DNA of 64,000 nucleotides from assembly GCF_003001695.1 (NCBI RefSeq), contig NZ_PVYX01000002.1, positions 806,001 to 870,000 on the forward strand. The letters are read 5' to 3'. The stretch is from Flagellimonas meridianipacifica. Its GTDB lineage: Bacteria; Bacteroidota; Bacteroidia; Flavobacteriales; Flavobacteriaceae. Under the pieces are notes generated by a model. It had not been told where the DNA came from. It did not search any database and saw nothing but the letters and a program-made list of their open reading frames with translations. The position numbers and the translations under genes were made by a program. Below, piece after piece: positions 33,011 through 40,793 of this stretch (within the stretch, counting starts at the first letter, position 1; every line of letters begins with the position of its first letter).

Positions 33011-33183
33011 ATTGATTGGCTGATTTCACCTTCCCAGGTTTTGGCCAAAACTCCCTTGCGACTGAACTTGATGAGTTCGCCTGAGCGATAGCCTTCACTA
33101 AAAGGAACGTAATAGATGAAAGCAAAATAACCTGCTATTCCAAAAACAACAACGGTTATTAAAATGAACAAGAATTTACGCAT
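32995..33183 (-). pseudogene. N-terminal half of the host gene split by the element
   Basis: A 62-codon frame. It has a membrane helix (KFLFILITVVVFGIAGYFAF), then YYVPFSEGYRSGELIKFSRK and KTWEGEISQ up to the junction; the last six codons (SICFKG) are element-derived. Joined at the core to the 15240-15451 fragment, the reading continues as WEGEISQGISG and gives 121 residues. It starts 3 bp after rmuC, so the host order was rmuC - this gene - thioesterase. The truncated product may still be made, as a membrane peptide without its C-terminal domain. Confidence 0.9.
33017..33029. other. Right attachment junction of the integrated element
   Basis: TGGCTGATTTCAC, 12 of 13 bases identical to the left junction at 15439-15451. 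It lies inside the N-terminal half of the split host gene, in the same codon phase as the left copy. Confidence 0.85.
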
Positions 33184-33186
33184 GCT

Positions 33187-34530
33187 TTATAATTCAAGTT
33201 TGGGTTCTTCGTAATCGTCTTCCTGGGCACGTTTTAGAATAGGCTCTGGAATGGATTTCTTGGCTTTGGCACCCATTTTCTTCAATTTTTCAATGCTGGT
33301 GACTATGTTTCCGCGTCCTTCGACCAATTTGTTCATGGCGCCGCGATATTCATTCTTTGCCTCATCCATCTTTTTGCCCACTTTGGTCAAATCAGACACA
33401 AAACCTTCAAATTTATCATATAAAGCCCCAGCCTGACGTGCTATCTCAATGGCGTTGCGCTGCTGCTTTTCGTTATTCCACATGGTATCTATGGTCCGCA
33501 GTGTGGCAAGTAGGGTAGAGGGAGTAACAATGACAATGTTTTGCTCAAAAGCCTTGTTGTACAGCGATACATCTTCATTTATGGCAATGGCAAAAGCGGG
33601 TTCAATGGGAACAAACATTAAAACGAAATCGGGGCTTTCCATTTCATATAAATCCTCATACTTCTTCGCGGAGAGTTGTTCCACATGCTTTCTCAGGGAA
33701 TTGATATGGTCCTTTAAGAACTTGGGCTTATCCTCTTCATCCGCATTGGTAAAGCGCTCGTAATCCGTTAGCGAAACCTTGGAATCCACTATCATTTTTT
33801 TGCCATCGGGCATGTTTATGATGACATCCGGCATCACGCGACTACCATCTTCAAGGGTAAAACTTTGCTGTACACTATATTCACGGTCCTTTTCCAAACC
33901 AGATTTTTCCAAAACACGCTCCAACACCAATTCTCCCCAATTTCCTTGCATTTTGCTATCACCTTTTAAGGCTTTGGTCAAATTCTCGGCTTCTTGTGTT
34001 ATTTTCAGATTTTGATTTTGAAGGTTGAGCAGTTGTTCCTTTAGCGCAGAATGAATGCTAATATTCTCTTTTTGGGATTTTTCAACCTTTTCTTCAAACT
34101 CCTTTATTTTTTTGTTCAAAGGGGTAAGAATATTTTCTATGTTCTGTTTGTTGCTTTCCGTGAATTTTTTGGATTTATCTTCTAAAATCTTGTTAGCCAA
34201 TATTTCAAAATCCTTGGTAAACTTCTCTTGAAGTTTTTCAAGTTCTTCCTTTTGTTCCGAGTGCTTTTGCTGTAAATTTTCTAAATCAGCTTGATAACGC
34301 ACAATTTGATTGCTTTGTAGTTCCTTTTCGGATTGTAGCTGCCTTCTCCCTTCATCGGAATCCATTAACTTTTGGTTAAGCGTGGAAATATTGTTGTTCA
34401 ATTGAGATTCCCGTTCTTCCCAAACACTTTCCACAGATTTTGTTTTGAGCTTTTGAACGTACATACCCAAAAGTACACCTCCAATCAAGGCCAATAGTCC
34501 AATCAACACAAAAATCAATTCAGTACCCAT
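33187..34530 (-). CDS. rmuC: RmuC family DNA recombination protein
   Basis: Protein of 447 residues. An N-terminal membrane helix (ELIFVLIGLLALIGGVLLGM) is followed by a long coiled coil (about 35-170). The RmuC nuclease-like core is then recognisable from KALKGDSKMQGNWGELVLER, DGSRVMPDVIINMPDGKKMI and IVDSKVSLTDYERF. RmuC proteins limit inversion of short inverted repeats and restrict some mobile DNA. It is the first gene of the operon whose second gene was split by the element, and its own frame is intact. Confidence 0.93.
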   Translation of the reverse strand: MGTELIFVLIGLLALIGGVLLGMYVQKLKTKSVESVWEERESQLNNNISTLNQKLMDSDEGRRQLQSEKELQSNQIVRYQADLENLQQKHSEQKEELEKLQEKFTKDFEILANKILEDKSKKFTESNKQNIENILTPLNKKIKEFEEKVEKSQKENISIHSALKEQLLNLQNQNLKITQEAENLTKALKGDSKMQGNWGELVLERVLEKSGLEKDREYSVQQSFTLEDGSRVMPDVIINMPDGKKMIVDSKVSLTDYERFTNADEEDKPKFLKDHINSLRKHVEQLSAKKYEDLYEMESPDFVLMFVPIEPAFAIAINEDVSLYNKAFEQNIVIVTPSTLLATLRTIDTMWNNEKQQRNAIEIARQAGALYDKFEGFVSDLTKVGKKMDEAKNEYRGAMNKLVEGRGNIVTSIEKLKKMGAKAKKSIPEPILKRAQEDDYEEPKLEL

Positions 34531-34590
34531 ACAGTATTTTCTACGGATAAAGATAACGGATTCCGAACTTCAGCGAAATGGTATTTCAAC

Positions 34591-35370
34591 TTACTTTTTA
34601 ACCTTGTAAGTCCCCGTTGTTGCATCAAATTGGACCATGTCCGAAGGAAAAAGCGTATTAAAGTGCTTCTCTTCAATCAATTGACAAGGTTCTCCAAAGG
34701 GATTCTGATTTCCATCCAATATCAACATGGAATCACAGGTTTGGATGGCTAAATCAATTTCGTGCGTGGTAAAAAGTATGGTTTTATTTTGCTCGTGAGC
34801 CAACTGCTGCAATAATTTTAGGATTTGAACCTTGTGGTGCAGGTCAAGATGCGTGGTGGGCTCGTCCAATAAAATCAAAGGGGTGTCCTGAGCCATGGCT
34901 CTCGCTATCAAAACCCTTTGGAACTGTCCATCACTCAATTCATGGCATTTGCGGTAACGTAATTTATCCAGTAAAAAAGTTCTGATGCTTTGTTGAATAC
35001 GTTTCTTGTCATTTGTACTTAATCGTCCTAACCAATTGGTATGAGGCTGTCTGCCCAATGCTATCAGTTCTTGTACGGTGAGATTTTTTGAGGTGGTCTG
35101 CTCCGTAAGCACCATACTACGCTTTTGTGCTAATTGTAGTGTGGATAACGATTCCAGTTTCTGGTTATCAATCTCAATTTCCCCTGATTTTTTGGCTTGA
35201 AGCCCTCCCAAAGTACGAAGCAAGGTCGATTTTCCCACACCATTGATGCCGACAATGGCGCATAGGGAACCCTTTTCCAATGAAAACGAAATGTTTTTTG
35301 CAATGGTAATTGACGGATAACCAATAGATAGATTATCAACATTCAAAATTTGATTTTTTATCACATCCAT
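34591..35370 (-). CDS. btuD: ABC transporter ATP-binding protein, cobalamin/siderophore type
   Basis: ATPase of 259 residues. Walker A is AIVGINGVGKSTLLRTL, the signature region is ELSDGQFQRVLIARAMAQD, Walker B is PLILLDEPTTHLDLHHK, and the switch is ILFTTHEIDLA. The family (FecE/BtuD) imports B12, haem or siderophores. It is the last gene of btuF-btuC-btuD, with its start overlapping the permease stop by one base. Cobalamin as substrate is inferred from the riboswitch and btuB across the intergenic region, so the symbol is tentative. Confidence 0.85.
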   Translation of the reverse strand: MDVIKNQILNVDNLSIGYPSITIAKNISFSLEKGSLCAIVGINGVGKSTLLRTLGGLQAKKSGEIEIDNQKLESLSTLQLAQKRSMVLTEQTTSKNLTVQELIALGRQPHTNWLGRLSTNDKKRIQQSIRTFLLDKLRYRKCHELSDGQFQRVLIARAMAQDTPLILLDEPTTHLDLHHKVQILKLLQQLAHEQNKTILFTTHEIDLAIQTCDSMLILDGNQNPFGEPCQLIEEKHFNTLFPSDMVQFDATTGTYKVKK

Positions 35371-36401
35371 TAAAAAATCATTTTTCGTTTACGAATCAAT
35401 AACCAAATTACAACAGGGGCGCCAACCAAGGTAGTGATGGCATTTATTGGCAAAACGTTGGCCGAGTTGGGCCACTGGGCAATGGTATCGCAAAGCAACA
35501 TCAAAATAGCTCCATAAAGGAAAACCGCCGGAATCAATATACGATGTTCCATAGTATCGAAAATCTGTCGGGTAAGGTGGGGTACGGCCAGCCCAACAAA
35601 AGCGATAGGGCCTGCAAAAGCAGTTATGCCCCCAGCCAACAGGCCTGTTGCCACTATGGCGATAAATCTTGATTTTTTAAGGGAAACACCTAAGCTTTCC
35701 GCATAGTTTTCCCCCAATAAAAATGCATTTAAGGCTTTGATGGAAAAAATGCTCAACACCCCTCCCAAAACTACGATTCCGGTCAATAGCCAAACTTGTG
35801 ATTGAGATAGATTGCCGACACTGCCAAAGGACCAAAAAATAAAACGTTGCAAATTGTCCGCTGTTGAAAAATAGGCCAAAACACTTACAATAGCTGAAGT
35901 AATGCTTCCGAACATCAAACCTATGATTAAAAGTGCCATGGTATCCTTCACTCGATTGGCCACCAAAATGACTACCATAAGTACAAGAAAACTTCCCAAA
36001 CTCGCAGCCACTGCGAGTGAGATATCATTTAGATAAGAGAACGAAGCCCATGCAGAAAGCAACGATGCTCCCATCAACAAGAGGGCTGCTCCCAAACTTG
36101 CTCCAGAACTGATGCCCAGAACAAATGGGCCTGCCAAGGGGTTTCTAAAAAGAGTTTGCATCAAAAGACCACTTAACGAAAGCCCACCACCCACTAAAAT
36201 CGCTGTAAACGACTTTGGAATTCTATAGTCCCAAAGAATGTAATCCCAAGTTGGAACTTCCAATGGTTTTCCTAAAAAGGAAGATAGAATGGCATCAAAT
36301 GGTATGGAAACTGATCCTGAACTTATGTTCAAGACCCAAGCTACACATAGGGCCAAAGCAACGCATAGAAATGAAATACGATATTTCTGTGAGGGAGACA
36401 T
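35370..36401 (-). CDS. btuC: FecCD/BtuC family ABC transporter permease
   Basis: Permease of 343 residues with about ten membrane helices, the family's usual size. Characteristic stretches are GGGLSLSGLLMQTLFRNPLA, GPFVLGISSGASLGAALLLM and GGITAFAGPIAFVGLAVPHL (contact with the ATPase). It starts 1 bp before the btuF-like stop and ends at the btuD start, so the three are co-transcribed. Substrate specificity is inferred from the B12 context. Confidence 0.88.
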   Translation of the reverse strand: MSPSQKYRISFLCVALALCVAWVLNISSGSVSIPFDAILSSFLGKPLEVPTWDYILWDYRIPKSFTAILVGGGLSLSGLLMQTLFRNPLAGPFVLGISSGASLGAALLLMGASLLSAWASFSYLNDISLAVAASLGSFLVLMVVILVANRVKDTMALLIIGLMFGSITSAIVSVLAYFSTADNLQRFIFWSFGSVGNLSQSQVWLLTGIVVLGGVLSIFSIKALNAFLLGENYAESLGVSLKKSRFIAIVATGLLAGGITAFAGPIAFVGLAVPHLTRQIFDTMEHRILIPAVFLYGAILMLLCDTIAQWPNSANVLPINAITTLVGAPVVIWLLIRKRKMIF

Positions 36402-37556
36402 TTATTGCAAAGGGCTGAAAAAATGAGTTTCGTACCCTTCCATCAGGTCGGGGTGAAGTATTGAAATCAAATCTTTTAAAACCAAGTCAGGTCTTTGAGG
36501 AGCCAATTCATAGAATAAAATACCTCCTGTTTCCCCTTTTCTTACCGCATTGGAAAAGACTTTACGATTGATGTAGGCGCCAAATTGAATATAGTGAGGA
36601 TTTGCATTTTCCAGTTGCTCATAAGCGGTATGCAGTGATGGATTGAACCAAAAATCAGCTTTTTGTCCTTGCGTGAGTACTTCTTCCAAACTTAAACCAA
36701 TACTGCCGGTATCCTCTGTGTCTTTCCAGAGGTAATTGGCGTTTGCATCTTTTAAAAATTGAGACATCCAGCTATTTCCTCCCGCAACGTACCATACATC
36801 TTTATACAACCCTCCGGTTAAGACAGTTGGTTTGTCCAACGCTTGTTGAGCTAGTACCTTGGCCTCCTTATACGATGATTCAATAGTCTTAAAAATACTA
36901 TCGGCAACTGCTTCTTTTTGATAAAAAGGAGCAAAAAACTTAATCCATTCCGCTTTTCCCAAAGGGGTTTGCTCCGTCCAATCGCCGTTGTACACAATGG
37001 GAATGCCAGATAGTTTCAAAGTTTCATAAGCTTTGTTGGTACCGTTAATGCCAAAACCAACTACCACTTCGGGATTTATTTCAAGTGCAATTTCAGTGTT
37101 AATATTTTCATTGGTGCCCAATTCCCGAATGGAACCTTCATCAATTCTCTTTCGTGCTTCGGTAGAGGAAATCAAATCGGAGCTGGGGAAACCTACCAAC
37201 GTGTTCAATGCACCCAGAGACTCAATCGCAGGGATATGTGTGGTTGAAGTCACTATCATCCGGTCGACGGGGGTTGGTACAATAGCATCATACGCATCGC
37301 TTGGCAATGTGATGGATGCTAGTTTTTCTCTAGGAACCAAAGCATAACTAAACTCTTCTGAAGCCCCTGGCCATGCTGAAACAACACGGATAACGGTATA
37401 GTCTGCATTTTTTTCAATGGAAAAACCTTGTGCGTATTGAATTGAAGGGGTGTCTGGATTTTGTTTAAGAGCTAATTCAGACTTTTTTTCCTTACAGGAA
37501 GTAAATAATAGTGTAAAAATCAGAAGGGATACTAAACCGAATGAAGATTTTTTCAT
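36402..37556 (-). CDS. btuF: Cobalamin/siderophore-type substrate-binding lipoprotein
   Basis: Binding protein of 384 residues from the ATG at 37556 (MKKSSFGLVSLL); a frame from 37643 would add a non-signal stretch. The lipoprotein signal ends LLIFTLLFTSCKEKK. The periplasmic-binding fold of the BtuF/FhuD type shows in RMIVTSTTHIPAIESLGALN, EIALEINPEVVVGFG and KAEWIKFFAPFYQKE. The size is larger than E. coli BtuF, usual in Bacteroidetes. A minus-strand TACTTTTG box (37572-37565) lies 8 bp before the start, without a good TTG partner. Confidence 0.82.
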   Translation of the reverse strand: MKKSSFGLVSLLIFTLLFTSCKEKKSELALKQNPDTPSIQYAQGFSIEKNADYTVIRVVSAWPGASEEFSYALVPREKLASITLPSDAYDAIVPTPVDRMIVTSTTHIPAIESLGALNTLVGFPSSDLISSTEARKRIDEGSIRELGTNENINTEIALEINPEVVVGFGINGTNKAYETLKLSGIPIVYNGDWTEQTPLGKAEWIKFFAPFYQKEAVADSIFKTIESSYKEAKVLAQQALDKPTVLTGGLYKDVWYVAGGNSWMSQFLKDANANYLWKDTEDTGSIGLSLEEVLTQGQKADFWFNPSLHTAYEQLENANPHYIQFGAYINRKVFSNAVRKGETGGILFYELAPQRPDLVLKDLISILHPDLMEGYETHFFSPLQ

Positions 37557-37625
37557 CATGCCATCAAAAGTAAGATTATTTAATTTTTGTAAAAAAAGAT
37601 TAAACAGAATGATTACTTTCGTCGT

Positions 37626-37820
37626 GAATTTTGGTTCGTACAATGCGTTGTACGATTAAAAGGGAATCTGTTGAAAATCCAGAACTGTTCCCGCAACTGT
37701 AAAGTTTATGCCAAACCTATTTTGGCACCTCGTAAGAGGGTGTTGTTTACTTCAATGCCACTGTTCAAACGAATGGGAAGGCCGAATAGCATTGAACAAG
37801 TCAGGAGACCTGCCAAATTC
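37626..37820 (+). promoter_or_regulatory. Cobalamin riboswitch upstream of btuB
   Basis: Adenosylcobalamin-type riboswitch. Conserved parts are AAAAGGGAATCTGTTGAAAA (37658-37677), the CCCGCAACTGTAAA box (37690-37703), GGGAAGGCCGAATA (37775-37788) and AGTCAGGAGACCTGCC (37799-37814). The outer stem is GAATTTTGG (37626-37634) with CCAAATTC (37813-37820), and a CGTACAA-TGCG-TTGTACG hairpin lies at 37637-37654. A possible promoter, TACTTTCG (37614-37621), would place the RNA start at the outer stem. When B12 is abundant it should lower expression of btuB and the following gene. Confidence 0.95.
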
Positions 37821-37900
37821 AAACAAACAATGTTAAACTTTCGGGATAAAGGTTTACGTATGAAGCACATACTATTCTCCCGTTTATTCACTTAAACGAA

Positions 37901-39760
37901 ATGAAAAAAACACATTTGTGGTGGTGCGCCACACTTTTTGCGGGTCAATTTTTTTATGCCCAAAATGCACAACAAGACTCTGTCTCGGTTCAACAGTTGG
38001 ATGAGGTAGTGGTCAGCGATTCACGATTTGAACTGAAACGTGAAAATTCAGGTAAGACCGTTATTAGGATTTCTGCAGAGGAATTGGCACGGAATCAGGG
38101 AAGGACCGTAGCTCAGGTCATTAATACGAAGAGTGGAATTGAAATTGCGGCCAGTCGTGGTAGGGACGGTGACGTTCTCGGGGTATTTGCTAGAGGTGGT
38201 CGAGGTCGTCAGGTATTGGTTATAATCGATGGGGTTCGTGTAACCAATCCTTCTTCTTTTTCCGTTGAGTATGATTTACGGTTTTTATCAACCGCCAATG
38301 TGGAATCCATAGAAATAATAAAAGGCGCTGCAAGTACAATATATGGTACCAATGCTGCCACAGCGGTCATCAATATTACCACCAAGAAGAATTCGGAAAA
38401 CAAAATCGCTGGTAATTTTGAATCGATGGTTGGTACAAACCAAACTTCTGAGGACCAAAACTATAATCTTGCCAACTTTGCCAACAGTGCCAGGGTAAGC
38501 GGAACATTGGACAAATTCTCTTATGGTGTAAGTTTCTCCAATCGATATTCCAACGGACTTTCTGCAGCTGTGACACCGGAAAATGAAGAGGATGATTTTT
38601 CACAGTATAGTACAGACGTCAACATAGGATATAAGTTTTCAGAGAAATTGGATATTTCGATTTATGGAAACAAGACCGAGTTTAGAAGCGAGTTTGATGC
38701 TGACCGTGCTGAAGCCCCGAACCAATTGGAACAAGATCAAGAACGTTTGGGTATTGCATCCACATTTAGTTATGGAAAAGGATCGATACAATTAAACGCC
38801 GCATATACCGATTTCGATATTGATACGAGAAACACCTTCGGTGAAACAATCTCCAAAGGGGAAAACTTTGTTTTTGACCTATATAACAAGTACGTTTTCA
38901 ACGAAAAGTTTTACACTGTTTTAGGCGTAAACTATATAAGAGATGAAGCCTCTTTTAACGATGGAGTCAATTTTACGATAGTGGATCCATATGCGAACTT
39001 AGTCTATGTTTATGATTTCGGTTTGAATTTAAATACCGGAATTCGATTAAACAATCATTCAGAATATGGTAATCACGTGGTATATAATGTTAACCCGTCT
39101 TATGTTTTTCCAACGGAAAATGGTTATATAAAGTTGTTAGGTACCTATGCTACTTCTTATATCACACCTAATTTGATTCAATTATTTGGAAGTTTTGGGA
39201 ATGAGGAGTTGGAACCAGAAGAAAATACTACCCTAGAAGGAGGAGTGGAATATTTTGTAAACGACAAACTGCGACTAAGTGCTGTATACTTTGATAGAAA
39301 TGAAAAGAATCGAATTGGGTTTGATCAAAACTTTGTAAGTATTAATATTTCGGACGAAATTGATGTTAATGGAGCAGAAGTGGAAGTATCGTGGATTCCT
39401 ATAGAGAAGTTTACCATTGATGCCAATTATACCTTTACGGAGCGCAAGGGGGACAATGCGATTAGAATTCCTAGACACAAAGCGAATTTGACTTTGGGCT
39501 ATCAACTTTGCGAATCCACAAATGTTTCACTTCAATATGCCTATACTGGAGAACGGATTGATACTGATTTTTCAATTTTTGAAGATGTTGCATTGGATGC
39601 ATTTTCGTTGGTTAACCTGTATATGGACCACGAGTTAATACCCAATACGCTAAAAGTTTTTTTGAACGCCAATAATATCTTGAATGAAGAGTTTACTGAG
39701 GTTATTGGTTTTACAACCAGAGGAAGAAACATAAATGCTGGCTTTAATTTGAGCTTTTAA
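37901..39760 (+). CDS. btuB: TonB-dependent outer-membrane receptor, BtuB type
   Basis: Receptor of 619 residues with a signal peptide (TLFAGQFFYAQNAQQ). A TonB-box-like VQQLDEVVVSDSRF is followed by a plug domain (GKTVIRISAEELARNQGRTV; ARGGRGRQVLVIIDGVRVTN; ESIEIIKGAASTIYGTNAAT) and a 22-strand barrel ending NAGFNLSF with terminal phenylalanine. The size matches BtuB. The cobalamin riboswitch 80 bp upstream supports B12 as ligand. A B12-binding-like protein follows 16 bp later in the same transcript. Confidence 0.92.
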   Translation: MKKTHLWWCATLFAGQFFYAQNAQQDSVSVQQLDEVVVSDSRFELKRENSGKTVIRISAEELARNQGRTVAQVINTKSGIEIAASRGRDGDVLGVFARGGRGRQVLVIIDGVRVTNPSSFSVEYDLRFLSTANVESIEIIKGAASTIYGTNAATAVINITTKKNSENKIAGNFESMVGTNQTSEDQNYNLANFANSARVSGTLDKFSYGVSFSNRYSNGLSAAVTPENEEDDFSQYSTDVNIGYKFSEKLDISIYGNKTEFRSEFDADRAEAPNQLEQDQERLGIASTFSYGKGSIQLNAAYTDFDIDTRNTFGETISKGENFVFDLYNKYVFNEKFYTVLGVNYIRDEASFNDGVNFTIVDPYANLVYVYDFGLNLNTGIRLNNHSEYGNHVVYNVNPSYVFPTENGYIKLLGTYATSYITPNLIQLFGSFGNEELEPEENTTLEGGVEYFVNDKLRLSAVYFDRNEKNRIGFDQNFVSINISDEIDVNGAEVEVSWIPIEKFTIDANYTFTERKGDNAIRIPRHKANLTLGYQLCESTNVSLQYAYTGERIDTDFSIFEDVALDAFSLVNLYMDHELIPNTLKVFLNANNILNEEFTEVIGFTTRGRNINAGFNLSF

Positions 39761-39776
39761 TTATTAAATAGGAGCA

Positions 39777-40715
39777 ATGTTGAAAGTCTGTTCTTTTATG
39801 CCTGCAGTTACCCAAATGCTCTATGACATGGGTTTGGAGGACCACCTTTATGGCGTAACATTTGAATGCCCTGAACAGGCTTTGAGAGAAAAAGAGCCTG
39901 TAGTACGGTGCATTTTGGAGGGAAAAAACCTTTCCAGTAAAGAAATTGATTCACTTTTTTCCGCAAGTAAGTACCAAGGAATGGACCTCTACTATGTTGA
40001 TGAACCCGTGTTGGAATGTATAGCACCTGATATCATTTTCACACAAGATATGTGTGATATATGCCAGATTGATACGGCCTGTACCGCGGCAGCAGTGGCC
40101 AATCTTAAGAAACAACCTGAACTTATTTCCATAAGCCCAGAATCTTTGGATGATGTCTTCCAATCAGCTGTGACCATTGCAACTGCTTTGGGAAAGGAAG
40201 AGCTTGCCTACGATTATCTAAGTGGTTTGCATAGTAGAATTGATACTGTAGTGGATACGATGCGAGCAACGAAAGCATTGCCAAAGCGGGTCATGTTAGT
40301 GGAATGGATTGACCCTATTTTCAACTGCGGACATTGGATTCCACATCAGATTGCGTATGCCGGTGGCATAGATATGTTATCCAATCCTTCAGGTGACAGT
40401 ATGGTGACTTCATGGGAAAAGATTGTGAGATATAATCCCGAAGTCTTGATTGTGGCGCCCTGTGGATTTAAGGTAGATAGAGCCTTGGAGGAGCTTCATA
40501 TTTTAACCAAGAAAGAAGGTTGGGATGATTTGAAGGCAGTCAAGAATGATTTGGTTTATGTAGTGGACTTCGATATGTTTACCCAATCCTCTGCAGGCAC
40601 TTTGGTCGATGGAATTGAGGTTTTAGCGGCCCTGTTTCACCCTGAACTAATGGATGTTCCCGATACGTTGTCACATAAATATGTAAAACTCGAAAACCAT
40701 TTGGTTCAGAAATAA
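39777..40715 (+). CDS. BtuF-like binding protein without signal peptide
   Basis: Protein of 312 residues with the two-lobed binding-protein fold (KVCSFMPAVTQMLYDMGLED; PDIIFTQDMCDICQID; GIDMLSNPSGDSMVTSWEKI). There is no signal peptide or lipobox, so it should be cytosolic. A cysteine motif (CDICQIDTAC) is present, as in related Bacteroidetes proteins. It lies under the same riboswitch as btuB. It may handle B12 or a derivative inside the cell, possibly as a chaperone or in salvage. The binding role is by homology and the location by absence of a signal. Its transcript ends at the terminator at 40725. Confidence 0.8.
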   Translation: MLKVCSFMPAVTQMLYDMGLEDHLYGVTFECPEQALREKEPVVRCILEGKNLSSKEIDSLFSASKYQGMDLYYVDEPVLECIAPDIIFTQDMCDICQIDTACTAAAVANLKKQPELISISPESLDDVFQSAVTIATALGKEELAYDYLSGLHSRIDTVVDTMRATKALPKRVMLVEWIDPIFNCGHWIPHQIAYAGGIDMLSNPSGDSMVTSWEKIVRYNPEVLIVAPCGFKVDRALEELHILTKKEGWDDLKAVKNDLVYVVDFDMFTQSSAGTLVDGIEVLAALFHPELMDVPDTLSHKYVKLENHLVQK

Positions 40716-40724
40716 GAATAAAAA

Positions 40725-40758
40725 AAAGCGACCAATTGGCCGCTTTCTTTATTCTTTT
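40725..40758. terminator. Bidirectional intrinsic terminator
   Basis: Stem AAAGCG(A)CCAA/TTGG(C)CGCTTT at 40725-40746, with a T-rich tail CTTTATTCTTTT on the plus strand and an A-rich run before the stem that serves the minus strand. It separates the B12 operon from the convergent T9SS cargo gene. Confidence 0.85.
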
Positions 40759-40793
40759 AGGCAAATAGAACTGAATATGAGATGATTTGATTA

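Larger units (their letters stand above)
15442..33029. mobile_element. 17.6-kb integrative element with a large serine integrase
   Basis: The element is bounded by the duplicated CTGATTTCAC core (15442-15451 and 33020-33029). It interrupts a small gene whose two halves flank it in the same orientation and frame. The large serine integrase at 31341-32948 starts 72 bp inside the right junction, the usual place beside attP. Cargo is mainly unrecognised genes in both orientations, with visibly more AT-rich spacers than the flanks. There is a second, small serine recombinase and a RusA-like resolvase but no capsid, tail, terminase or conjugation genes. It is therefore a genomic island, or a mobilisable or satellite-type element, rather than a complete phage or ICE. 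Confidence 0.88.

Noticed and set aside
15442-33029. The element as a prophage or conjugative element
   Set aside because: No capsid, portal, terminase, tail, relaxase, coupling protein or type IV secretion genes were recognised.
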